NCBI GenBank assembly: GCA_902595815.1
Contig: CACJRL010000007.1
Span: 27,501-76,612, forward strand
Length of the DNA stretch: 49,112 bases
Direction: 5' to 3'
Origin: an uncultured Pelagibacteraceae bacterium
GTDB taxonomy: Bacteria > Pseudomonadota > Alphaproteobacteria > Pelagibacterales > Pelagibacteraceae
Shown here: positions 1-10,704 of the stretch, piece after piece
Layout of the letters: every line of letters begins with the position of its first letter
Numbering within the stretch: the first letter of the stretch is position 1
Made by a program: the position numbers and the translations under genes
Notes under the pieces: generated by a model
What the model was told of the DNA's origin: nothing
The model's database searches: none
The model's input: only the letters and a program-made list of their open reading frames with translations

Positions 1-144
1 CAGAAAAAAATTCTGTGTTGAATTAAATTTTTGATAAATATTCATCTATTCGAATATTTATTGATTGTTCGTATATTCGAACAATCGGATATAGATATTG
101 ATAATATAAAAATTTTTTACAAAATAAAATAACTAAGTGTTTCA
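1..144 (-). other. 16S-23S internal transcribed spacer (part)
   Basis: This is the spacer downstream of tRNA-Ala, running off the window toward the 23S gene, which is not included. It is very AT-rich with no open frame of note. It holds a perfect 9-bp inverted repeat (GATTGTTCG at 63-71, loop 72-77, CGAACAATC at 78-86) and a weaker AATATTC/GAATATT pair just before it. The position between tRNA-Ala and 23S suggests a structured spacer helix, possibly part of pre-23S processing (inference). Confidence 0.8.
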
Positions 145-220
145 TGGTGGAGGATAGCGGGATCGAACCGCTGACCTCCTGAATGCAAATCAGGCGCTCT
201 CCCAGCTGAGCTAATCCCCC
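145..220 (-). tRNA. tRNA-Ala (TGC)
   Basis: Read on the minus strand it folds as a full cloverleaf: acceptor GGGGGAT pairs with ATCCTCC, discriminator A, CCA encoded. The anticodon loop TTTGCAT carries TGC (Ala). It lies in the 16S-23S spacer after tRNA-Ile, the usual bacterial rRNA spacer arrangement, so it should be released from the rRNA precursor. Confidence 0.97.
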
Positions 221-229
221 AGAATTTTA

Positions 230-306
230 TGGTGGGCCGAGAAAGACTCGAACTTTCGACCCCACCCTTATCAAGGGTGTGCTCTAACCAACTGAGCTAC
301 CGGCCC
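230..306 (-). tRNA. tRNA-Ile (GAT)
   Basis: Minus-strand cloverleaf with acceptor GGGCCGG pairing with TCGGCCC (one G-T), discriminator A and encoded CCA. The anticodon loop TTGATAA carries GAT (Ile). It lies between 16S and tRNA-Ala in the rRNA spacer. Confidence 0.97.
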
Positions 307-330
307 TTTTCGCAGAAGAGTGAAACACAA

Positions 331-367
331 ATTTTAAGAAGAGAAATGAGGACGGTCAACATTAACC
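331..367 (-). repeat. 16S trailer half of pre-rRNA processing stem
   Basis: This segment just downstream of 16S is nearly complementary to the 16S leader at 1965-2000. The first 29 positions pair with one mismatch and two G-U pairs. Such a leader/trailer duplex around 16S is the classic RNase III substrate in pre-rRNA; the RNase III role is inferred from position and family knowledge. Confidence 0.8.
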
Positions 368-410
368 TGTTATATTTTTTAGATTTTAAAACAATTTAAA
401 ATCATCCTTA

Positions 411-1886
<1,476 letters not shown>

Positions 1887-2151
1887 AAAAACGGCGCACA
1901 CTAGCTTCTACATAAATACTAAGAATAATATTTATGTAATGTTGAAGTGTGTACGACAAATTTTGGTAACCTTAACCGTCCACACTTCTCTTCTTAAAAT
2001 ATAAACTTGTAAAATAGCTAATTGAGTTTTAGCTCAATAAATAACATTTTTAAATGTTGAGTGGAACGCTTATAAATAATAATATTTATAAATCAAGATA
2101 TTAGATAAATTTAAAATGTTAAAAAAAGCTAATAAAATAAGGGTTTATTGA
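1887..2151. promoter_or_regulatory. 16S leader and divergent promoter region
   Basis: 265 bp between 16S (minus) and the M23 peptidase (plus). Seen: an imperfect hairpin at about 1909-1950 (ACATAAATA/TATTTATGT), the leader half of the rRNA processing stem (1965-2000), and a small inverted repeat ATTGAG/CTCAAT (2021-2036). One rRNA promoter candidate on the minus strand is TTGATT (2096-2091), 16-nt spacer, TATAAG (2074-2069). A second is TTGACC (2159-2154) with a weak TTTATT -10. A plus-strand candidate for the peptidase is TTGAGT (2057-2062), 17 nt, TAATAT (2080-2085). Promoter calls are weak in such AT-rich DNA. Confidence 0.4.
1965..2000 (-). repeat. 16S leader half of pre-rRNA processing stem
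   Basis: Partner of 331-367. Both arms share ATTTTAAGAAGAGAA and GGACGGT in the same order when one is reverse-complemented, so the primary transcript can close a stem of about 29 bp around 16S. Confidence 0.8.
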
Positions 2152-3459
2152 GTGGTCAAAATGAAATATTTCAATTTAAGGCTTTTCAAAGAGATCTCTT
2201 TTTTAATTTGGTTACTTTTGATAATTTTTATAAGTATTGTTTCATATATAGTTTATTCTAACAACCAAACTAGACAATCAAATATAATCAAATCTAGTTT
2301 TGAAAATATCTACTTAAAAAAAATAATTAAGGAAATAACAACTAACTTAGAGCCAAGATATACAACAATTAATTATTACTCAAAAGCAGGAGATACTTAT
2401 GAAAGTATTATATCTTCGTTATTATTAGATAAAGAAGAAAAAAAATTAATTTTAGACACAATTTTATCGGTAAATTCTCTGAAAATTTTAAGAATCAATC
2501 AAAGATTTATATTTAAATATGATCATTTATCGGAAAAAAAAGTAAGAGAATTTATAATAGAAACTGACAAAAAAAATGAAATTATTTTCTCAAAAAAAAT
2601 TAACAAAGAAAATTTTAATATAAAAAAACTTGAAAAAAATTTTCAAAAAAACCTAGTTTACAAAGAAACTGTTATTACTAATAGTTTATATAATAGTGCC
2701 GTTAGTCTTGGCATAAAACCAAATATAATAATTGAGTTTGCTAGACTTTATGGATTTCAAGTAGATTTTCAAAGAGATATATGGAAGAATGATAGTTTTC
2801 AGATAATTTATGAAGAATTTGTAAACGAAAATAATAAAGTTGTAGATACTGGAGATATCATATTTGCAAGTTTGAATCTTCAAGATACTGACTTACAACT
2901 TTATAAATTTGAATATGATAAAAACAAGATAGATTATTTTGATGAGAATGGAAAAAGTATAAAAAAAACTCTGATGAAGACTCCTATAAATGGTGCTCGT
3001 TTATCTTCATCTTATGGTAAGAGAAAACATCCAATTCTAGGATATACTAAAATGCATACTGGTACAGACTTTGCTGCACCCACAGGCACACCAATTATGG
3101 CATCTGGAGATGGAAAAGTCACAAAGGCTGGTTGGTGCGGTGGAGGTGGAAATTGTGTAAAAATTAAACATAATAGCAGTTATCAAACTGTATATGCTCA
3201 TATGTCTAAGTTTGGAAGAGGAATTAAAAAAGGTGTAAGGGTGAAGCAAGGTCAAATAATTGGATATGTTGGCTCCACAGGAATGTCAACTGGACCACAC
3301 TTACATTATGAAGTTATAGAAAATGGAAAAAAAATTAACTCTCAGAAACTAAAACTGCCATCTGGCAAGATCTTAAAAGGTCAAGATAGGAAAATGTTTG
3401 AGGTATCAAAAATTAAAATCGATGTTCTTAAATCAAATCTAATTTCTAAAATGAATTAA
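2152..3459 (+). CDS. M23 family metallopeptidase (MepM-like)
   Basis: Probable murein DD-endopeptidase that cuts peptidoglycan cross-links in the periplasm. The 435-residue protein has one N-terminal membrane segment (about 14-36), a middle region with a LysM/OapA-like stretch (about 75-125), and a C-terminal peptidase M23 domain (about 285-400). Zinc and catalytic motifs are present: HTGTD (H302, D306), YAH (H350) and HLH (383-385), so it looks active rather than an EnvC-type activator. Start: GTG at 2152 has AAGGG 8 nt upstream; ATG at 2161 is an alternative. It is followed within 15 bp by the convergent DUF4167 gene. Family call firm; exact bond specificity not shown. Confidence 0.9.
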   Translation: MVKMKYFNLRLFKEISFLIWLLLIIFISIVSYIVYSNNQTRQSNIIKSSFENIYLKKIIKEITTNLEPRYTTINYYSKAGDTYESIISSLLLDKEEKKLILDTILSVNSLKILRINQRFIFKYDHLSEKKVREFIIETDKKNEIIFSKKINKENFNIKKLEKNFQKNLVYKETVITNSLYNSAVSLGIKPNIIIEFARLYGFQVDFQRDIWKNDSFQIIYEEFVNENNKVVDTGDIIFASLNLQDTDLQLYKFEYDKNKIDYFDENGKSIKKTLMKTPINGARLSSSYGKRKHPILGYTKMHTGTDFAAPTGTPIMASGDGKVTKAGWCGGGGNCVKIKHNSSYQTVYAHMSKFGRGIKKGVRVKQGQIIGYVGSTGMSTGPHLHYEVIENGKKINSQKLKLPSGKILKGQDRKMFEVSKIKIDVLKSNLISKMN

Positions 3460-3474
3460 TATATTTTTTATTGA

Positions 3475-3861
3475 TTAAAGATTATTTTCTTTATCTTTAT
3501 CTTTCGTTATTTCGATATTATCTAATTCTTTTTTGAAATTTTGCTCTATAATATTAGTACTATCACTTTGTGATTTACTTATTTCTTGTGTAATTAAGAT
3601 CCTTGAAAAATGATCCGCGTGTTGAAGATAATTTTCTGAAAGTATTTTATCTCCAGTTGAAAGTGCTTCTCTTGCTAAGTTATTATATTTTTCTACCAAC
3701 TTTGCTGCATTCTGATTATTTCTACCTGGATTTCTATGTTTAAAATCAGAATTTGAACTAAAATCATTTTGATTTTTATGTCCATTAAGAATCCTCTTTC
3801 TAAAGCTTCTTTCTCCATTCGATCTAAATCTGTTTTTTCTATTATTTCTATAATTGTTCAT
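3475..3861 (-). CDS. DUF4167 domain protein
   Basis: A 128-residue protein with an Asn/Arg-rich, very basic N-terminus (1-50) and the DUF4167 core at about 41-93 (PGRNNQNAAKLVEKYNNLAR, then DKILSENYLQHADHF). This family is alphaproteobacterial and regularly follows prmC, as here, where the prmC stop and this ATG share bases (ATGA-type overlap at 3861). The basic N-terminus suggests nucleic-acid or ribosome binding (inference); the function is not established. Last gene of the lysC-to-DUF4167 minus-strand run. Confidence 0.88.
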   Translation of the reverse strand: MNNYRNNRKNRFRSNGERSFRKRILNGHKNQNDFSSNSDFKHRNPGRNNQNAAKLVEKYNNLAREALSTGDKILSENYLQHADHFSRILITQEISKSQSDSTNIIEQNFKKELDNIEITKDKDKENNL

Positions 3862-4706
3862 TAAAATAATTTTGTAGATACAATAACTCTAGGAATGGAT
3901 TGTATGTCTTTGCATAATTTATTTACGTAAAATCCATTATTAATTAATAAACTGCGCACAACATTATGTTGTCCATTACCTATTTCGAATATTAATTTTC
4001 CGTTATTTTTTAACAATTTTCTGCTTTTTATTATTAACTTTTTTATTACACTTAATCCGTCTAAACCTGCTTCGAGAGCAACTTTTGGCTCGTAAAGTTT
4101 AACATTGGTCTCTAATCTTTTTAAATTAAAGTTATTAATGTAAGGAGGATTAGAAACAATAAAATCATATTTATTAAGTTGAAATTTGTCAATATTGATA
4201 TTGAAGAAATTAATTTTATTTTTTAAGTGATGCATTTTTGCATTAGAAATAGCTACTTTTAATGCCGATTTTGATACATCTATAGCAATTCCGGAGCATC
4301 TAGGCCTTTGTTTAATTATTGATATAATAATACATCCTGAGCCCGTTCCAACATCTAGAAGAAGTTTTGAGGACTTAGAATTTGTTAAATTTAATACTTC
4401 TTCTACAATTATCTCTGTTTCTGGTCTTGGTATTAAAACATTTTGATTAATAAAAAAATTATATCTCCAAAACTCTTTTTTTTGAAAGATTTGAGCTAAA
4501 GGTTCGTTTTTTTTTCTTCTATTTATTAAATCTTTGAAAATTCTAAAGTCTTTTAGATCTAGTTTTTTATCTAAGTTTGTTAACAATTTTTCTCTAGTTA
4601 AATTTAATACTTTCGCTAATATCAATTCACTATCTAAGTTATAACTACAGATATTACTACTTTTGAGTAATCTATTTCCATAATTTAGCACATCTATATT
4701 ATTCAT
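3861..4706 (-). CDS. prmC: Release factor glutamine methyltransferase PrmC
   Basis: SAM-dependent N5-methylation of the Gln in the GGQ motif of release factors. The 281 residues hold an N-terminal helical domain (1-80), a RPETE segment (94-98), SAM motif DVGTGSG (118-124) and the substrate-binding NPPY (186-189), all hallmarks of HemK/PrmC. It starts on the last base of the prfA stop (TAATG-type, 1-nt overlap), so enzyme and substrate are translationally coupled. Length is normal. Confidence 0.96.
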   Translation of the reverse strand: MNNIDVLNYGNRLLKSSNICSYNLDSELILAKVLNLTREKLLTNLDKKLDLKDFRIFKDLINRRKKNEPLAQIFQKKEFWRYNFFINQNVLIPRPETEIIVEEVLNLTNSKSSKLLLDVGTGSGCIIISIIKQRPRCSGIAIDVSKSALKVAISNAKMHHLKNKINFFNINIDKFQLNKYDFIVSNPPYINNFNLKRLETNVKLYEPKVALEAGLDGLSVIKKLIIKSRKLLKNNGKLIFEIGNGQHNVVRSLLINNGFYVNKLCKDIQSIPRVIVSTKLF

Positions 4707-5779
4707 TAATTTATTTTGTTTAATTCATCTTGCTGTGCTTGAAGACTTAAATTTTCTATCATTTCATCAAAAATTTCTCCCTCCATAAATTCCTCTAATT
4801 TATGTAAAGTTAGATTAATTCTATGATCAGTTACCCTTCCTTGTGGAAAATTATATGTCCTTATTCTTTCCGATCGATCTCCAGTTCCAATTTTACTTTT
4901 TCTATCTTTAGATCTTTCTTGATCAATTTTTTGTCTCTCAAAATCATAAATTCTAGATCTTAATATTTTTAATCCTTTTTCTTTATTTCTAATTTGTGAT
5001 TTCTCATCTTGTTGACTTACTACAATGCCAGTTGGAAGATGTGTAATTCTAACTGCAGAGTCTGTTGTATTAACACTTTGACCACCTGGTCCACTACTTC
5101 TAAAAACGTCAATTCTTAGATCTTTTTCATCTATTTTTATATCTAAATCTTCAGCTTCAGGCAAAACAGCTACTGTTGCTGCAGAAGTATGGACTCTCCC
5201 TTGTGTTTCGGTATCAGGTACTCTTTGCACTCTATGAACACCACTCTCATATTTTAGTGAAGAATAAATATTTTTGCCTTTGATTACTGCGATTATTTCT
5301 TTTAAACCACCTGCGTCACTTTTTGAAATAGAGATAATTTCAATATTCCAATTTTTTTTTTGGCTTACCTTTTCATACATTTTATATAAATCTGAAGCAA
5401 ATAAACTGGCCTCGAGACCGCCAGTTCCTGCTCTAATTTCAATTATGGCATTCTTGCTATCTGCAAGATCTTTAGGGAGTAAAAATAATTTAATTTTTTT
5501 CTCGTTAATTTCATGATTGCTTTTAAGCGTTTCAAGCTCGCTAATTGCAAAATCTTTCATTTCATCGTCAGAGGTTTTATCGTTTATTATGTTATTTAAT
5601 TCCTCTAAGTCTTTTCGATAACTTAAATACTCTTTAGCTTGATTTATTATATCGTTCAAATCTGAATACTCCTTAGAAATTTCTGCAAATTTTTTTTTTT
5701 CAACCCTGCCTGATGATAGTTCCTTCTCAAGTTCAAGATGTCTATCAATTAAATTTTGAACTTTTTCTCTCGGGAGCAT
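4706..5779 (-). CDS. prfA: Peptide chain release factor 1
   Basis: RF1 ends translation at UAA/UAG. The 357-residue length is standard. GGQ is at 232-234 inside [20 protein letters not shown], and the codon-reading P-x-T tripeptide reads PDT (188-190) in [14 protein letters not shown], where E. coli has PAT. That middle residue is variable in the family, so RF1 identity (not RF2, which has SPF) stands. It lies 10 bp downstream of ispG and is coupled to prmC. Confidence 0.97.
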   Translation of the reverse strand: MLPREKVQNLIDRHLELEKELSSGRVEKKKFAEISKEYSDLNDIINQAKEYLSYRKDLEELNNIINDKTSDDEMKDFAISELETLKSNHEINEKKIKLFLLPKDLADSKNAIIEIRAGTGGLEASLFASDLYKMYEKVSQKKNWNIEIISISKSDAGGLKEIIAVIKGKNIYSSLKYESGVHRVQRVPDTETQGRVHTSAATVAVLPEAEDLDIKIDEKDLRIDVFRSSGPGGQSVNTTDSAVRITHLPTGIVVSQQDEKSQIRNKEKGLKILRSRIYDFERQKIDQERSKDRKSKIGTGDRSERIRTYNFPQGRVTDHRINLTLHKLEEFMEGEIFDEMIENLSLQAQQDELNKIN

Positions 5780-5789
5780 ATATATATTT

Positions 5790-6884
5790 TTATAAGTTTG
5801 AGGCTTTTTCTTCTACTAAAGTGACAATTTTATTAATCATATCTTTTGTCATCACTTTTTCTGTTTCTAAACCATTTAAATACAACATATGATTATCTTT
5901 TCCACCACCTGTAATACCAATTTCTGTTTGTTTAGCCTCTCCTGGTCCATTAACAACACAACCTATAATCGAAAGGGTTATGGGTTTTTTAATGTGTGAT
6001 AATCTTTCTTCTAACTGTTTTACGGTTTCAATAACATGAAAGGCTTGTCTGGCACAGGAGGGACATGAGATTATTTTTACACCTCTGTTCCTTAAATTTA
6101 GAGATTTTAAAATTTCGTTTCCAACCTTAACTTCTTCGACTGGATCGTCTGAAAGAGATACTCTTACAGTATCTCCTATTCCATTTAATAAAAGGCTTCC
6201 AAATCCAATAGAAGTTTTAATGCTACCAGGTAAATAACTTCCTGCTTCTGTAATACCTAAGTGAAGTGGATAATCTGTTTTTTCTGACAACAATTTATAA
6301 GCTGCTATAGACAAAAAAACATCTGATGATTTAACGCTAATTTTAAAATTTGAAAAATCCATATCCTCAATTATTTTTATATTCCTTAAAGCACTATCTA
6401 CCAATGCTTCAGGACAAGGCTCTCTGTATTTTTCAAGAATATCTTTTTCAAGTGATCCTGCATTAACACCAATTCTTATTGAACAGTTATTATTTTTCGC
6501 TGCAGATATAACTTCTGCAATTCTTTTTTTATCTCCAATATTACCAGGATTTATACGAAGACAATCCGCACCATTCTCAGCTGCCTCTATTGCTCTCTTA
6601 TAATGAAAATGGATATCTGCAACTAGAGGAACATCTACATGTTTAATTATTGTTTTAAGAGCTTCTGTTGACTTACTATCAGGGCATGAAACTCTGACAA
6701 TATCTGCCCCAGCTTCAGTAACTTTATTAATTTGTTCTATTGTAGATTTATGGTCAGTTGTCAATGTATTGGTCATTGTCTGAACAGTGATTGGATTATT
6801 TCCACCAACTTTAATTTTACCAACACTTATTTCTTTAGTCTTCTTTCTATTAATTTTTCTAAATGGTCTAATTTCAGATGTCAT
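5790..6884 (-). CDS. ispG: 4-hydroxy-3-methylbut-2-enyl diphosphate synthase (IspG)
   Basis: 4Fe-4S enzyme of the MEP isoprenoid pathway, making HMBPP from MEcPP. The 364 residues match the short bacterial form: TIM-barrel part (30-260) and C-terminal cluster domain with C274, C277 (SCPSC) and C309, followed by NGPGEA (312-317). The start overlaps the lysC stop by 4 nt (ATGA). In many Alphaproteobacteria ptsP lies between lysC and prfA; here ispG does. Confidence 0.96.
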   Translation of the reverse strand: MTSEIRPFRKINRKKTKEISVGKIKVGGNNPITVQTMTNTLTTDHKSTIEQINKVTEAGADIVRVSCPDSKSTEALKTIIKHVDVPLVADIHFHYKRAIEAAENGADCLRINPGNIGDKKRIAEVISAAKNNNCSIRIGVNAGSLEKDILEKYREPCPEALVDSALRNIKIIEDMDFSNFKISVKSSDVFLSIAAYKLLSEKTDYPLHLGITEAGSYLPGSIKTSIGFGSLLLNGIGDTVRVSLSDDPVEEVKVGNEILKSLNLRNRGVKIISCPSCARQAFHVIETVKQLEERLSHIKKPITLSIIGCVVNGPGEAKQTEIGITGGGKDNHMLYLNGLETEKVMTKDMINKIVTLVEEKASNL

Positions 6885-8092
6885 TTGTCTAACTTAAATT
6901 CTTTATGCAAACAATTTATAGCTTTCGATACATTTGTGCTTTTTATTAAAACTGATATTTTAATTTCTGAAGTTGAAATAACCTGTATATTTATATTTTT
7001 TCTTGCAAGTGCTTGAAACATTCTAAATGTAACGCCTGGAGTAGTAATCATTCCAACACCTATTATTGACACTTTCGATACATTTTTATCAAAAATTAAT
7101 TTTTTAAAAACAATCTTTTTATTTTTGTTTATAATTTTTTTTGTTTTATTCAAATCATTTGACTTGATTGTAAATGTAAGATCTGTTTGCTTTCCATCAG
7201 CAGATATATTTTGAACTACCATATCTACGTTTATCGAATTTTGTGAAAGTGGTTTAAATATCGATGCTGCTATGCCTGGTCTATCTTTAACTCCTAATAA
7301 AGTTACTTTTGCATCATTATCTGTGGAAGAAATTCCTGTGATAATTTTATTATTAATAATATTTTTTCTTTTTGTAATTAATGTGCCAGTTTTGTTTATA
7401 AACGATGATTTTACCTCAATATTTATCCTATTTAATCTTGCATCTTGTATAGAATCTGGTTGCATTACTTTTGATCCTAATGAGGCCATTTCTAACATTT
7501 CTTCATAAGATATATTTTTAATTTTTTTTGCAGAATTAAGTTTATTTGGATCTGTTGTATATACTCCCTCAACATCTGTGTAAATGACACATCGATCAGC
7601 TTTAAAAAACTTTGCAACCATAATTGCACTTGAATCTGAACCACCCCTGCCAATAGTTGTAATATTTGATTTTTTATCCACACCCTGAAATCCAGCGATA
7701 ATAGGGATTCCTCCAGATTTTAAAAATTTTAAAATTTTAGTTTTATTTATATATTTAATTCTAGAATATTTGTGTTTACCCTCTGTCACAATTGGTATTT
7801 GCCAAGCCATCCAAGATCTAGAATTTAAACCATTTGTTGCTAGATGGCCTGCTAATAACGAACACGAAATCTGCTCACCAGCAGAAACTAGAGTATCATA
7901 TTCATTATCAGGAAAATTTTCACTTATTTTTTTTGACATATTGATCAACTTATTGGTAGTGCCGCTCATTGCAGATGACAAAACTATTACCCTATATTTT
8001 TTTGAGTAAGATTTAATTATTTTTGATACTTTTTTAATTCTTTGAATTGACCCAACTGAAGTACCGCCAAATTTTAATACAATAATTTTCAT
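6881..8092 (-). CDS. lysC: Aspartate kinase
   Basis: Phosphorylates aspartate, the first step to lysine, threonine, methionine and diaminopimelate. The 403 residues begin with the kinase motif KFGGTS (7-12) and carry GRGGSDSSA in the kinase core. The C-terminus (about 265-403) holds two ACT repeats for feedback control. It is first in the minus-strand run lysC-ispG-prfA-prmC-DUF4167 and divergent from ubiG across 66 bp. No lysine riboswitch is visible upstream. Confidence 0.96.
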   Translation of the reverse strand: MKIIVLKFGGTSVGSIQRIKKVSKIIKSYSKKYRVIVLSSAMSGTTNKLINMSKKISENFPDNEYDTLVSAGEQISCSLLAGHLATNGLNSRSWMAWQIPIVTEGKHKYSRIKYINKTKILKFLKSGGIPIIAGFQGVDKKSNITTIGRGGSDSSAIMVAKFFKADRCVIYTDVEGVYTTDPNKLNSAKKIKNISYEEMLEMASLGSKVMQPDSIQDARLNRINIEVKSSFINKTGTLITKRKNIINNKIITGISSTDNDAKVTLLGVKDRPGIAASIFKPLSQNSINVDMVVQNISADGKQTDLTFTIKSNDLNKTKKIINKNKKIVFKKLIFDKNVSKVSIIGVGMITTPGVTFRMFQALARKNINIQVISTSEIKISVLIKSTNVSKAINCLHKEFKLDK

Positions 8093-8158
8093 TGGTAGTT
8101 TTATTTACAAGCCTTATAATATTGATAAAATACATCTTATTTATAATGTCAATAAAGA
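8093..8158. promoter_or_regulatory. Divergent lysC/ubiG promoter region
   Basis: 66-bp AT-rich gap between two start codons. For lysC (minus) a perfect -35 TTGACA sits at 8152-8147, with TTTATC 17 nt away as a weak -10. For ubiG (plus) a perfect TATAAT lies at 8142-8147, which would start the transcript about 5 nt before the ATG, giving an almost leaderless mRNA. The two elements overlap in the same bases, so the promoters would compete (inference). Confidence 0.35.
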
Positions 8159-8887
8159 ATGAGCAATAATACTATAAACAAAGAAGAAGTAGAAAAATTT
8201 AGCAAAATTGCTGAAGAATGGTGGAATCCTAATGGAAAATTTAAACCACTTCACAAATTTAATCCAATAAGAATAGAGTACATAAAAAACAATATTATTA
8301 AAGATTTTAACATTTCATCAAATCATAAACCATTAGCAGGAATAAGTATTCTTGATATTGGATGTGGAGGAGGCTTACTATCCGAACCTTTAGCAAGACT
8401 TGGAGCAGATGTTGTAGGTATCGATGCTTCCAAAAAAAATATTGATATTGCAAAACATCATTTAAAAAAAAGTAATTTAAAAATTGAATATCATGATAGA
8501 TCTCCAGAGAATTTTAATTATGAAAAAAAATTTGATGTAATTCTTAATATGGAAATAGTTGAACATGTCGAAGATATTCCTAAATTTATAAATCAAAGTA
8601 CAAAATTTTTAAAAAACAATGGTTTAATGTTCATTGCCACCTTAAACCAAACATTAAAATCTTATGTATTTGCGATAATAGGAGCTGAATACATTTTAAG
8701 ATGGCTTCCAATCGGAACACATGATTGGAATAAATTTGTAAAACCTGAAAATCTAGAAGATATCTGCAATAAAAATTCACTTAAATTAAAAAGTATTGAT
8801 GGTGTTAAATTTAACCCAATTTTAAATAAGTGGAAACTTTCAAATGACAAATCTGTAAATTATATAACAAAGTACAAAAAGAGTTAA
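8159..8887 (+). CDS. ubiG: Ubiquinone biosynthesis O-methyltransferase
   Basis: SAM-dependent methyltransferase performing both O-methylations of ubiquinone synthesis. The 242 residues include the UbiG N-terminal signature FSKIAEEWWNPNGKFKPLH (14-32) and SAM motif I LDIGCGGG (65-72). The NMEIVEHV segment follows near the middle. Its stop overlaps the stop of the convergent DUF1178 gene by 4 nt. Confidence 0.95.
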   Translation: MSNNTINKEEVEKFSKIAEEWWNPNGKFKPLHKFNPIRIEYIKNNIIKDFNISSNHKPLAGISILDIGCGGGLLSEPLARLGADVVGIDASKKNIDIAKHHLKKSNLKIEYHDRSPENFNYEKKFDVILNMEIVEHVEDIPKFINQSTKFLKNNGLMFIATLNQTLKSYVFAIIGAEYILRWLPIGTHDWNKFVKPENLEDICNKNSLKLKSIDGVKFNPILNKWKLSNDKSVNYITKYKKS

Positions 8888-9306
8888 TTTTCCTTATCTT
8901 CAATCCATGGAATGGTTGAAGTCTCTATACCCTCTTCTTTTAGTTCCTTAACGTCTTCAATTGATGCTTTGCCAAAAATATTTTTTTTATTCTTTTTTTT
9001 GCTGTAATGAATAGATCTAGCCTCATAAGCAAAATTTTCTCCAACATATTCAAAGTTTTCTTTCACAAATTTTTGATATTCTCTTAATTTTTTTTTAACA
9101 TTTTTATAATTCTTATAAGCTTTATCTTGTTTGAAAGTAGAATTAGCTAAATTTGGCTTCATCAAAGACTTTTCAATCTTTTTAGAATTACACTGCTGAC
9201 AACTAAGAAGTTTTAATTTTTTTAATTTGTCAAATTCTTTTGAGCTAGCAAACCAACTTTCAAACTCAAGACTGCAATTTTTACAATTTAATAAATACTT
9301 AATCAT
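8884..9306 (-). CDS. DUF1178 family protein
   Basis: 140-residue protein with two N-terminal Cys pairs, C8/C11 and C36/C39, forming a likely zinc ribbon, then a Lys-rich helical region and a C-terminal segment (about 95-135). The pattern matches the DUF1178 family, common in Alphaproteobacteria and of unknown function. It stands alone between ubiG and argJ. Confidence 0.85.
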   Translation of the reverse strand: MIKYLLNCKNCSLEFESWFASSKEFDKLKKLKLLSCQQCNSKKIEKSLMKPNLANSTFKQDKAYKNYKNVKKKLREYQKFVKENFEYVGENFAYEARSIHYSKKKNKKNIFGKASIEDVKELKEEGIETSTIPWIEDKEN

Positions 9307-9343
9307 TGAAATGACTTAATTACATTTTATAGGATTTCAATAA

Positions 9344-10645
9344 CTAAGATCTATAATCAGAATTAATTTCAATATATTCCTTAGATAAATCCATAGTATA
9401 CGCTGTAAATTTTTTACTTCCAATAGATAGATCAATTGTTATCTCTATATTCTCATTTTTCATATAATCACTAAGGATATTTTCGTTATAATTTTTATCT
9501 AATTTTCCATCTTTAAGGATCATATTAGATCCCATTGATATAGATAATTTTTCTTGTTTAACAGTTACACCACTTTTTCCGATTGCCATCGCAATTCTAC
9601 CCCAATTAGGATCCTCTCCAAATATTGCTGTTTTAACTAATGGTGAGTTAGCTATTGAGAAACAAATATTTTTTGCATCTTTTTCGGTTTTGCTATTAAT
9701 GCATTTAATGGTAACAAATTTTGTTGCTCCCTCTCCATCACTCGCAACTCTTTTTGCTAAGTTTAACATAACCTGATGAACGCTACTAATAAATTGCTTT
9801 AATTTTGGATCTTTAAAACTTTTTATCTCTTTGTTGTTTGCTTTGCCTGTTGAAAATATTGAAACCATGTCATTTGTACTAGTATCCCCATCGCATGTTA
9901 TAGCATTAAAAGTAGTCTTAATATTTAGATTAAGTATCTGTTTCAAAATTGATGAAGAAATATTGGCATCAGTAAAAATAAATCCTAAAGTTGTTGCCAT
10001 ATTTGGAAAAATCATTCCTGATCCTTTTGCAACTCCATATATTTTTACATCGGAACCAGCTATCTTACATTCTGCCATTGATAATTTTGGTTTAGTGTCT
10101 GTTGTCATAATCCCAAGAGCTGCTTTGATCCAAATTAATTTATTTTGATTATATTTAATTTTATCAACTAAGTTTTTAGTATTACTTAAAATTTCATTTT
10201 CAGGAAATTTTTCCCCTATGGTACCTGTGCAAGCAAATAGTAATTGGTTTGGTTTAATTTCTCTTGGCTTTTCCTCATCTTCTATTTGTTTTGATGTTAA
10301 TAATTTTGACAAATTTATGGAAATTTTTTTAAGAGAGTTATAGCCATCATTTCCTGTTAAGGCATTTGCGTTTCTTGTATTGATTAAAATGCCATAAATT
10401 TTTTTATCTTTTATTTTTTTATTCCATTTTATATTTTCAGATACTAAACTAGATTTTGTATATACATTTGCATAACTTGCTCCATCCCTAAAATAAAATA
10501 AAACTAAGTCGTCTCTTTTTTTGTTATAAAGACCACAGCTAATTGTTGAGATAGATAATCCATCAATATGTTCAAGATCTTGAAAATGTCCTATTTTAGA
10601 GTCCTTGTGTTTCTTATCAAAAAAGTTGTTTATACCAAAATCCAT
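9344..10645 (-). CDS. argJ: Bifunctional ornithine acetyltransferase / N-acetylglutamate synthase
   Basis: Transfers acetyl from N-acetylornithine to glutamate in the cyclic arginine pathway, and often makes acetylglutamate too. In the 433 residues the autocleavage site is seen as PNMATTLGF, with the A217-T218 bond expected to be cut and T218 becoming the beta-chain nucleophile. The GEDPNWGR motif sits near the C-terminal side. It is divergent from secA over 59 bp. The usual alphaproteobacterial secA/argJ pairing is kept. Confidence 0.95.
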   Translation of the reverse strand: MDFGINNFFDKKHKDSKIGHFQDLEHIDGLSISTISCGLYNKKRDDLVLFYFRDGASYANVYTKSSLVSENIKWNKKIKDKKIYGILINTRNANALTGNDGYNSLKKISINLSKLLTSKQIEDEEKPREIKPNQLLFACTGTIGEKFPENEILSNTKNLVDKIKYNQNKLIWIKAALGIMTTDTKPKLSMAECKIAGSDVKIYGVAKGSGMIFPNMATTLGFIFTDANISSSILKQILNLNIKTTFNAITCDGDTSTNDMVSIFSTGKANNKEIKSFKDPKLKQFISSVHQVMLNLAKRVASDGEGATKFVTIKCINSKTEKDAKNICFSIANSPLVKTAIFGEDPNWGRIAMAIGKSGVTVKQEKLSISMGSNMILKDGKLDKNYNENILSDYMKNENIEITIDLSIGSKKFTAYTMDLSKEYIEINSDYRS

Positions 10646-10704
10646 GCTATTTAATTTTTTAAATAAATAACTATATAATTTATAACTATTAAAACATCAA
10701 AAAT

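Noticed and set aside
8093..8158. Lysine riboswitch upstream of lysC
   Set aside because: The gap is only 66 bp and shows none of the conserved lysine aptamer elements.
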